Part shown: in pieces, positions 57,681 to 64,000 of the stretch
How positions within the stretch are numbered: the first letter of the stretch is position 1
How the letters are laid out: each line of letters begins with the position of its first letter
Origin: CALMEC01 sp964531025
GTDB lineage: Bacteria; Actinomycetota; Thermoleophilia; Miltoncostaeales; Miltoncostaeaceae
Reading direction: 5' to 3'
Length of the DNA: 64,000 nt
Assembly (NCBI GenBank): GCA_964531025.1
Contig: CAZHDY010000002.1
Location: forward strand, 186,001-250,000
The notes under the pieces: generated by a model
Database searches by the model: none
Seen by the model: the letters and a program-made list of their open reading frames with translations, nothing else
Told to the model about the DNA's origin: nothing
Translations under genes and position numbers: made by a program

Positions 57681-59324
57681 ATGGCAGAGCCCCAGACAGA
57701 GAAATCGGAACTCATCGTCGGCCTTGAGACCGCCGTCTCCGCGACGCCGGACAACGTCGAACTGCGCCTCCTTCTGGTCGGCCACCTCCTGGAGGGGGGC
57801 TACCACCGGGACGCACTGTCCCACGCGATCGTCGTCGCCCAGGCGCAGCCCGACCGCATCGAGGCCTACCGCTTCGCCGCTCACGCCGCCCATGGCGCGG
57901 GAGATCCGCGTGCCGCCGCCTACGAACGGGTCGGACGTGCGCTCACCGCCGCCGAGGATCCGGCGAACGAGACCCCGCGCTCGACGGCCGGCTCCGCACC
58001 GGCACCTCCGCCGACCACCGCGCCCGTCGCCGCCGTACCCCGGCCCACGCCGGTCGAGGCACCGCCCGCGCGCGCGTCACTCGTGCCGGACGACGCACCG
58101 GACGCCCCTCCGCACCGCCGCGCGCACCGCACCCCGTCCGCAACCGTCGCGGTCGCCCCCGCCGCCCCCGAGACCACGCCGACGGAGACGTCCTCCGACG
58201 AAACCGTCGCCGAGGCGCCCGTGGAGGCCGCCGCCCCCAAGCGTGCCCGACGTAGCCGGGGCGGAACGCGCAAGCGCCGTCAGGAGATCGAGCCGGTCAC
58301 CGAGACCGAGATCGAACCGGCCGACACCCCCGAGCCGGATATCGACGAGGACGCCGTCCCCGTCGATGAGGCACCCGTCGTGGACGCGACCGACGTCGAC
58401 ATCGACGCCGATCAGGAGGAGGACGACGAGGTCTGGGAGGCTCCGGAGGAGCACTTCACGATCGCACCCGAGGAGATCGAGCGTCCGACGCTCACCCTCG
58501 CGAGCATCGCCACCGACGCCGTCCGTGACCGTTTCGAGGCGGTCGTCGTGAACCCCCTCCGCTATGGGTCCGGCGCACGCAGGTCGACCCAGGGCGGAAT
58601 GCTCCTGTTCGGCCCCGACGGCTGCGGCAAGGGTTTCTTCGCCCGGATCGTCGCCGGCGAGCTCAAGGCGAGCTTCCTCCGCGTCGACATGGCCCAGGCC
58701 ATGCAGTGGCCGGGCGACCCCCGCGAGAACATCGGCACGGTCTTCGAGGCCGCTCGCGGTGCGCTTCCCTGCGTCCTCTATCTCGACAACATCGATCGGG
58801 CCGGCACCCACCCCGACACACCCGAAGACGCCGCGGACCGCCGGCTCCTCTCCCGCCTGGCCTCCGAGATCACGAGCGCGACCTCCAGCCGGGGACTGTT
58901 CGTCATCGGTGGCACCACCGCGCCCTGGGACGTCGACATGACGCTTCTGTCGAACGGACGTCTCGATCGTTCGCTGGTCGTGCTTCCCCCGGACGGCCCG
59001 GCCCGCGAGATGATCCTTCGCGAGACCCTGTCCGATGCACCGCTCTCGGGCGTCGAGCTGCCGTGGATCATCGAGCGGACGCGCCATTTCTCGGTGGACG
59101 ACCTCGTCGCCCTGGCCGATCACGCCAAGGCGCTGGCGGCCATCAACGCCCTCGGCGACCGGATCGTCGTGGGTCCCGGCGAGATGACGCGGGCATTCCG
59201 CGAAGTGCGTCCCGCCGCCCCGTCCTGGTTCTCCCAGATCCTGGACAACGCCGTGGGCGGAGGGAACCAGGACGGCATGTACGACGAGGTGCGTTCGTAC
59301 ATGAACGCCAACCAACTCGTGTAG
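57681..59324 (+). CDS. AAA ATPase-like protein with TPR-like N-terminus and degenerate Walker motifs
   Basis: A 547-residue protein in three parts. Residues 1-90 form helical pairs like TPR repeats ('VELRLLLVGHLLEGGYHRDALSHAIVVAQAQPDRIEAYRFAAHAA'). Residues 95-265 are disordered, Pro/Ala-rich, then very acidic, with a basic patch 'KRARRSRGGTRKRRQ' near 195. Residues 285-530 are an AAA domain of the spastin/CDC48 type. Its Walker A is GPDGCGKG (near 310), lacking the usual Ser/Thr after Lys, and its Walker B is 'CVLYLDNID' (near 366), with Asn for the catalytic acid. 'NGRLDRSLVV' keeps the arginine-finger region. It may bind but barely hydrolyse ATP. Function unknown; divergent from fbaB, upstream of pgi. 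Confidence 0.85.
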   Translation: MAEPQTEKSELIVGLETAVSATPDNVELRLLLVGHLLEGGYHRDALSHAIVVAQAQPDRIEAYRFAAHAAHGAGDPRAAAYERVGRALTAAEDPANETPRSTAGSAPAPPPTTAPVAAVPRPTPVEAPPARASLVPDDAPDAPPHRRAHRTPSATVAVAPAAPETTPTETSSDETVAEAPVEAAAPKRARRSRGGTRKRRQEIEPVTETEIEPADTPEPDIDEDAVPVDEAPVVDATDVDIDADQEEDDEVWEAPEEHFTIAPEEIERPTLTLASIATDAVRDRFEAVVVNPLRYGSGARRSTQGGMLLFGPDGCGKGFFARIVAGELKASFLRVDMAQAMQWPGDPRENIGTVFEAARGALPCVLYLDNIDRAGTHPDTPEDAADRRLLSRLASEITSATSSRGLFVIGGTTAPWDVDMTLLSNGRLDRSLVVLPPDGPAREMILRETLSDAPLSGVELPWIIERTRHFSVDDLVALADHAKALAAINALGDRIVVGPGEMTRAFREVRPAAPSWFSQILDNAVGGGNQDGMYDEVRSYMNANQLV

Positions 59325-59429
59325 CCGAACCGCGCGATTCGCCGAGGGGCGGGTCCACGGGCCGTCACGCCCGCGACCATCGGGTACCGTCTGTACGACG
59401 TCCCTACCGAGGCCACCCGGAGGTAGACC

Positions 59430-61064
59430 GTGGCTCCGCCACCCCGCATCGTCGATACGCCCGCCTGGGCGGCCCTCGACGACCATCACCGTGAGATCGC
59501 CCACCGGCATCTGCGCGAGCTCTTCGCGGAGGATCCCGGGCGGGCGGAGCGCTACACCGTGCGCGTGGGCGATCTCGTCGTCGACTATTCCAAGAACCGG
59601 ATCACCGACGAGACGATCCGCCGTCTGGTGACGCTGGCCGAGACGGCCGGGATGCCGGAGCGCGCCGAGGCCATGTTCCGGGGTGAGCACGTCAACGTGA
59701 CAGAGGATCGTGCGGTGCTTCACACGGCGCTTCGCACCCCGCCCGGCTCGGAGGTCCGTGTCGACGGACACGACGTGATCCCCGACGTCCACGCCGTGCT
59801 CGATTCGATGGAGCGCTTCTGCGACCGCGTCCGCGGCGGCGACTGGACCGGGTTCACCGGGCTCCCGATCCGCAACGTGGTGAACATCGGCATCGGCGGA
59901 TCGGATCTGGGCCCCGCCATGGCCTTCGACGCGCTCCGCGACGTCTCCGACCGGGGCATGCGGGTCCGCTTCGTGTCGAACGTGGACGGTGACGACATCT
60001 GGGAGGCGCTCGTCGACCTCGATCCGGCCGAGACGCTCTTCGTCATCTCCTCCAAGACCTTCACCACCGTCGAGACCATCACCAACGCCACCACCGCCCG
60101 CACGTGGCTGGTGGACGGACTGGGTGACGAGGCCGCGGTGGCACGGCACTTCGTCGCCGTGTCGACCAACGCCCGTGAGGTCGCGCGCTTCGGGATCGAC
60201 ACCGACAACATGTTCGGCTTCTGGGACTGGGTCGGCGGTCGCTACAGCATGGACTCGGCCATCGGGCTCGCACTCATGCTCGCCATCGGCCCGACCGCCT
60301 TCCGCGAGATGCTCGACGGGTTCCACACGGTGGACCGTCACTTCCGTGAGGCACCGCTCGAACGGAACGCGCCGGCACTGCTCGGCCTCATCGGCATCTG
60401 GTACGGGAACTTCTTCGGAGCGGCGACCCAGGCCGTCCTCCCCTACTCGCACTATCTGGCGCGGTTCCCGGCATACCTCCAGCAGCTCGACATGGAGTCG
60501 AACGGCAAGTCCACCGACCTGTGGGGACGACCGGTCACGTGGAGCACGGGGCCCGTGGTCTGGGGCACCCCCGGGACGAACGGCCAGCACGCCTACTACC
60601 AGCTGATCCATCAGGGCACGCACCTCATCCCGTGTGACTTCATCGGTTTCACCCACCCGCGCCACGACCTTCCCGGGCACCACGACCAGCTGGTCGCGAA
60701 CCTGTTCGCCCAGGCGGAGGCGCTGGCGTTCGGCAGGACGCGCGCCGAGGTGGAGGCCGACGGCGTCCCGGCCGATCAGGTGCCGCACCGCGTGTTCGAG
60801 GGCAATCGCCCGAGCACGATGATCATGGCACCGCGTCTCACCCCGAGCGTGCTCGGCCAGCTCATCGCGCTCTACGAGCACCGCGTCTTCACGATGGGCG
60901 CCGTCTGGCAGATCAACTCGTTCGACCAATGGGGCGTCGAGCTGGGGAAGGTCCTCGCCCGCCGGATCATCCCCGAGTTGCGCGCCGAGGTACCCATTGG
61001 CGATCACGATGCGTCCACCGCGCGCCTTATCGCGTCATATCGACGCGATCGCACCCTCGACTGA
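59430..61064 (+). CDS. pgi: Glucose-6-phosphate isomerase
   Basis: A 544-residue full-length PGI. 'VVNIGIGGSDLGPAMAFDAL' is the phosphate loop, 'VGGRYSMDSAIGLALMLAIG' the first signature and 'NSFDQWGVELGKVLA' the second. It interconverts glucose-6-phosphate and fructose-6-phosphate. GTG 59430 with GGAGG six bases upstream. It precedes a 6-phosphogluconate dehydrogenase gene with 43 bases between, likely one transcript. Confidence 0.97.
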   Translation: MAPPPRIVDTPAWAALDDHHREIAHRHLRELFAEDPGRAERYTVRVGDLVVDYSKNRITDETIRRLVTLAETAGMPERAEAMFRGEHVNVTEDRAVLHTALRTPPGSEVRVDGHDVIPDVHAVLDSMERFCDRVRGGDWTGFTGLPIRNVVNIGIGGSDLGPAMAFDALRDVSDRGMRVRFVSNVDGDDIWEALVDLDPAETLFVISSKTFTTVETITNATTARTWLVDGLGDEAAVARHFVAVSTNAREVARFGIDTDNMFGFWDWVGGRYSMDSAIGLALMLAIGPTAFREMLDGFHTVDRHFREAPLERNAPALLGLIGIWYGNFFGAATQAVLPYSHYLARFPAYLQQLDMESNGKSTDLWGRPVTWSTGPVVWGTPGTNGQHAYYQLIHQGTHLIPCDFIGFTHPRHDLPGHHDQLVANLFAQAEALAFGRTRAEVEADGVPADQVPHRVFEGNRPSTMIMAPRLTPSVLGQLIALYEHRVFTMGAVWQINSFDQWGVELGKVLARRIIPELRAEVPIGDHDASTARLIASYRRDRTLD

Positions 61065-61107
61065 GACCACCACCGCACCGCCCGAACACTCCGACGGAAG
61101 GCATCCC

Positions 61108-62148
61108 GTGTCCGAAACCACACCGAATCCCGATCGGATGCAGCTGGGGATGGTCGGCCTGGGCCGCATGGGCGCCAACATCGTCCGCCGCCTCATGCGC
61201 GACGGCCATGAGTGCGTGGTGTTCGACGTCAGTTCCGATGCCGTCGCCGCCCTGGCCGACGAGGGGGCGACCCCTGCCGCGGACCTCGCCGACCTCGCGG
61301 CCCGACTGCGCGGCCCCCGCCATGTGTGGGTGATGGTCCCCGCGGCGATCACCGGTCGCGTGGTGGACGACCTGGCGGAGGTGCTCTCCGATGCCGACGT
61401 GATCATCGACGGCGGTAACAGCTACTACCGGGACGCCATCCGGACATCCTCCGACCTGGCCGAGCGCGGCATCGACTTCGTCGACGTGGGCACCAGCGGC
61501 GGCGTGTTCGGGCTGGAGCGCGGCTACTGCCTCATGATCGGTGGCCGCGACGAGCCGGTCGCGCGACTGGGCCCCATCTTCCGCTCATTGGCCCCCGGAG
61601 TCGATGCGGCACCCCGCACCCCCGGACGTGAGGGCGTTCCGTCGACCTCGGAGGAGGGGTACCTCCACTGCGGGCCGCCCGGCGCCGGCCACTTCGTGAA
61701 GATGATCCACAACGGGATCGAGTACGGGGCGATGGCCGCGTACGCCGAGGGCCTCGCGATCCTGGACCGCGCGGACATCGGCGCCGCCTCACGGTCGGAG
61801 GACGCCGAGACGGCACCCCTGGCAGACCCCGAGGCATACCGGTACGACCTCGATGTCGCCGAGATCACCGAGGTCTGGCGACGCGGAAGCGTGGTGGCGA
61901 GCTGGCTCCTGGATCTGACGGCGTCCGCGCTCCACGAGGACCCGAACCTCGACGCGTTCACCGGTGCGGTCAGTGACAGCGGCGAGGGCCGCTGGACGGT
62001 GCAGGCGGCGGTCGAGACCGGGGTGCCCGCCCATGTGCTGGCGGCGGCGCTCTTCGAGCGCTTCAGCTCACGCGGTGAGGGGAACTACGCCGGCAAGGTC
62101 CTGTCGGCCATGCGCCACCAGTTCGGCGGCCACGTCGAACGCCCCTGA
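61108..62148 (+). CDS. gnd: 6-phosphogluconate dehydrogenase (decarboxylating, short form)
   Basis: A 346-residue enzyme of the short Gnd/GntZ type. 'MVGLGRMGANIVRRLMRDGH' is the NAD(P)-binding motif, 'IIDGGNSYYRDAIR' and 'GTSGGVFGLERGYCLMIGG' the substrate loop, and 'HCGPPGAGHFVKMIHNGIEYGAMAAYAEG' holds the catalytic Lys. It makes ribulose-5-phosphate with CO2 and NAD(P)H. GTG 61108 follows GGAAGG at six bases; an ATG 30 bases later is also possible. With pgi it links glycolysis and the pentose phosphate route; zwf is not in the window. Confidence 0.95.
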   Translation: MSETTPNPDRMQLGMVGLGRMGANIVRRLMRDGHECVVFDVSSDAVAALADEGATPAADLADLAARLRGPRHVWVMVPAAITGRVVDDLAEVLSDADVIIDGGNSYYRDAIRTSSDLAERGIDFVDVGTSGGVFGLERGYCLMIGGRDEPVARLGPIFRSLAPGVDAAPRTPGREGVPSTSEEGYLHCGPPGAGHFVKMIHNGIEYGAMAAYAEGLAILDRADIGAASRSEDAETAPLADPEAYRYDLDVAEITEVWRRGSVVASWLLDLTASALHEDPNLDAFTGAVSDSGEGRWTVQAAVETGVPAHVLAAALFERFSSRGEGNYAGKVLSAMRHQFGGHVERP

Positions 62149-62300
62149 CGACGACGTCCCACATCACCGGGATGAGGGGCATCACCGCGCTCCGTCGGCA
62201 CCGGCGAGCGCGGAATCGCCGTGTCATGACGCATTCGGATCGCCGCGGCGTACGCGGATTTCGCACAATCCGGTGACAGGCTGTGCTAACGATTCCGGAG

Positions 62301-62753
62301 ATGACCGACGTCGAGCCGCCAGTTGATCGTCCGTACAACCTCAACGAATCGCTCATCTGGCAGCTGGCCGTCACCGGCCGGCTGATCCGCACCCTGCTCG
62401 ACAACTCGCTGCCGGAAGCCGGTCCGCAGGCCCTCGCCGTCCTCATCCGGCTGCTCGAGACAGAAGGACTGACCCAGGCGGAGCTCGCGCGGCGTCAGCG
62501 GGTGGAGGCACCGTCCATGTCCGGCATGGTCGACCGGCTGGTGCGCGCCGGATACGTCGTGCGCGAGCCGCACCCCGGAGACCGCCGGTCGGTCTGCGTG
62601 TACATCACGGATGCGGGACGTGAGATCGTCGAGATGAGCCGCGAGAGCGCGGAGGGTGTGCACGACCAGGTGTTCGCCGACCTCACCGACGACGAGCAGA
62701 CGATGCTGGTGGGCCTCCTGACCAAGGTGCTGGCCCGCCTCCCGGGCCCGTAG
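62301..62753 (+). CDS. MarR family transcriptional regulator
   Basis: A 150-residue winged-helix regulator: 'LIRLLETEGLTQAELARRQRVEAPSMSGMVDRLVRAGYVVREPHPGDRRSVCVYITDAGREIV' is the MarR DNA-binding domain with its wing, and the last 40 residues are the dimer helix. ATG 62301 is used; GGAG touches the ATG, too close for a normal ribosome-binding site, so a leaderless start or the GTG at 62283 are alternatives. It lies upstream of an MFS efflux gene and may control it. Confidence 0.9.
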   Translation: MTDVEPPVDRPYNLNESLIWQLAVTGRLIRTLLDNSLPEAGPQALAVLIRLLETEGLTQAELARRQRVEAPSMSGMVDRLVRAGYVVREPHPGDRRSVCVYITDAGREIVEMSRESAEGVHDQVFADLTDDEQTMLVGLLTKVLARLPGP

Positions 62754-62760
62754 CCGCAGG

Positions 62761-62833
62761 CGTCCGGCGGTCAGCCCGCCGGACGACACAACGCCCGATT
62801 CGACAGACGCCCGACCGAGGCCCATCGGTCGGG
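62761..62833 (+). terminator. Two tandem hairpins after marR
   Basis: First: CGTCCGGCGG (62761-62770), 5-nt loop, CCGCCGGACG (62776-62785). Second: CCCGACCGA (62810-62818), 6-nt loop, TCGGTCGGG (62825-62833). Both stems are perfect. They should separate marR from the MFS gene. Confidence 0.75.
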
Positions 62834-63061
62834 AGCCGCGCAACCCCCGACGGTTGGCCGGTGTGGGTGGATGCCCATCTGCTCCTCCCGGTCGGCCCGG
62901 TTCGAAAAGAACCTCTCCAAGATCACCGGTGGAAGCTCGGTTTCCGGAAGAGTCGGGCCCGACGACGAGCCCGCGGCGTGCGCGGATCGACGGCTGGCCA
63001 GGGCACGTTGACAGCCCGCCCACCGGGGCCACGACGGCGTCGCCCGGCGTAGCTTTGGGCG
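62834..63061. other. Spacer upstream of the MFS gene
   Basis: There is no gene here. 62844-62876 contains CGGTTGGCCGG and GGGTGGATGCCC, both also in the loop of the 43970/44116 hairpin element. A palindrome GGTTC-gaaaa-GAACC (62899-62913) is a possible regulator site. TAGCTT (63050-63055) lies seven bases before the GTG and may be the -10 of a leaderless mRNA. Confidence 0.45.
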
Positions 63062-64000
63062 GTGACGGAATCAACGACCTCGAGCCCTGATCACGGTGAC
63101 GGTCACCCGGCCACGGGCGCACCGTCGACGACGGGCAGGGAGTCACCGGTCAACACCCGCGCCGTCATCGCCGGACTCGTCGTCGCATCGCTCGCGTTCG
63201 CGATCATGCAGACGCTGCTCATCCCGGTACTCCCCGTCCTGAAGACGGAGCTCGGGACCACGACGGAGTGGGTCACCTGGACCGTGACCGTCTACCTTCT
63301 CGTCGGAGTGGTCATAACCCCGCTGTTCAGCCGGCTGGGCGACCAGTTCGGAAAGGTCCGGATGACGTTGGTCAGCCTCGGGACCTTCCTGATCGGCTCA
63401 CTCGGCGCCGCCGTCGCCTGGAACATCGCCTCGCTCATCGTCTTCCGCGGCGTGCAGGGCGTCGGAGCCGCGGTCCTCCCCCTCTCCTTCGCGATCATCC
63501 GAGACCACCTCCCCGAAGAACGTTGGAGCGTCGCCATGGGCACGGTCTCATCGGTGTTGGGCGTCGGAGGCGCCCTCGGGATCGTGGGCGCCGGGCTCAT
63601 CGCGGACAACGCCTCGTGGCGTTGGCTGTTCGTGCTGTCCGCGGCGATCGGCATCGCCGCCCTGGTGCTCGTGGGGCGTTTCATCCCCGAGTCCGACGTC
63701 CGCGCATCGTCGTCCATCGACGTCCCGGGGGCGGCGCTCCTCTCGCTCGGGCTGGGTGCGCTCCTGCTCGCGCTCGCCCAGGGCAACGGGTGGGGCTGGC
63801 TGTCCCCGCCGATCCTCGCGCTCTTCGTCGGCGCATTTGCCGTGCTCGCGGTGTGGGTGGTCGTCGAACGCCGGGTCGCGATGCCGATGATCGATCTGCG
63901 CGTGATGTCGCACCGGCCGGTCCTGTTCACCAACATCACGGCGTTCCTCTCGGGCTATGCGCTCTATTCGACCTGGCTCATCCTCCCGACCTTCCTCCAG
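63062..64000 (+). CDS. MFS drug efflux transporter, DHA2-like (N-terminal part)
   Basis: The gene runs off the right edge; 313 residues are visible from GTG 63062. After a hydrophilic 30-residue N-terminus come about nine helices. MFS motif A is 'SRLGDQFGKVRMTL' between helices 2 and 3, and 'FRGVQGVGAAVLPLSFAIIRDHLPEERWSVAMG' with 'GALGIVGAGLIADNASWRWLFVL' (motif C region) is typical of the 14-helix DHA2 multidrug exporters. A proton-driven drug exporter is likely; the substrate is unknown. Its position behind a MarR gene suggests inducible control. Confidence 0.92.
   Translation, partial: MTESTTSSPDHGDGHPATGAPSTTGRESPVNTRAVIAGLVVASLAFAIMQTLLIPVLPVLKTELGTTTEWVTWTVTVYLLVGVVITPLFSRLGDQFGKVRMTLVSLGTFLIGSLGAAVAWNIASLIVFRGVQGVGAAVLPLSFAIIRDHLPEERWSVAMGTVSSVLGVGGALGIVGAGLIADNASWRWLFVLSAAIGIAALVLVGRFIPESDVRASSSIDVPGAALLSLGLGALLLALAQGNGWGWLSPPILALFVGAFAVLAVWVVVERRVAMPMIDLRVMSHRPVLFTNITAFLSGYALYSTWLILPTFLQ

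Noticed and set aside
58077..61007. 976-residue open frame on the minus strand
   Set aside because: It is the antisense shadow of the AAA, pgi and neighbouring genes; the translation is low-complexity Arg/Gly/Asp/His and matches no family, as expected in GC-rich DNA.
63008..63013. TTGACA upstream of the MFS gene as a -35
   Set aside because: The nearest acceptable -10 (TAGCTT at 63050) is 36 bases away, and nothing suitable lies at 17-18 bases.

Overview
The window is GC-rich, densely packed bacterial chromosome. It looks like a deep-branching actinobacterium, probably of the Thermoleophilia (Solirubrobacterales/Patulibacter type). I infer this from gene content and order (hemW-lepA-murJ / rpsT, holA, comEC-comEA-leuS, mreBCD-mrdA-rodA, rng, rplU-rpmA-obgE-proB-nadD-rsfS, tig-clpP-clpX), from the mix of GTG, TTG and apparently rarer start codons, and from promoters placed so close to start codons that several mRNAs look leaderless. 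No search was run, so the taxon is an inference. I see no prophage, insertion sequence, CRISPR array or rRNA.

Layout, left to right. 1-1014: end of a DrrAB-type ABC exporter. 1063-5606 (minus): hemW, lepA, murJ. 5674-6955 (plus): rpsT and a secreted protein of unknown function. 6953-7120: a long palindromic repeat. 7202-9906 (minus): DNA polymerase III delta (holA) and a Na+/H+ antiporter. 10248-13166 (plus): a TetR/MMPL exporter pair with an operator palindrome filling the promoter spacer. 13218-18901 (minus): comEC, comEA, leuS. 18941-24415: small accessory genes, namely a GNAT, a short lipoprotein toxin-like gene with an overlapping immunity-like partner, an MmyB-type regulator, an NTF2-like protein, a TMEM175 channel, an SMI1/KNR4 protein and an alpha/beta hydrolase. 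24463-31249 (minus): tRNA-Ala, rsfS, nadD, proB, obgE, rpmA, rplU, a diguanylate cyclase and RNase E/G. 31251-38086 (minus): a DUF697-like gene and the rod-shape genes rodA, mrdA, mreD, mreC, mreB. 38212-43784 (minus): maf, ndk, a zinc-ribbon membrane protein, folC, valS. 43785-47586: a tandem repeat, then a thiolase and an acyl-CoA dehydrogenase facing a TetR regulator. 47628-51129 (minus): clpX, clpP, tig, tRNA-Leu and tRNA-His as one unit. 51285-56016 (minus): an alcohol dehydrogenase, an epoxide hydrolase-like enzyme and a MetQIN importer. 56222-62148: class I aldolase facing an odd AAA protein, then pgi and a 6-phosphogluconate dehydrogenase, together a small sugar-phosphate block. 62301-64000: a MarR regulator and the start of a drug-efflux MFS gene.

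Most of the window is housekeeping: translation, cell-wall elongation, proteostasis and central carbon. The points most worth a second look are: (1) a family of palindromic 3' elements whose arm begins in or right at the stop codon of the upstream gene; (2) conserved genes with no usual start codon at the expected N-terminus but a strong Shine-Dalgarno in front of a CTG or ATC codon (murJ, zinc ribbon, rsfS, possibly mreB); (3) a toxin/immunity-like lipoprotein pair; (4) an Obg GTPase without its guanine-recognition motif and an AAA protein with damaged Walker motifs; (5) a 146-bp hairpin-bearing tandem repeat between valS and the thiolase gene.
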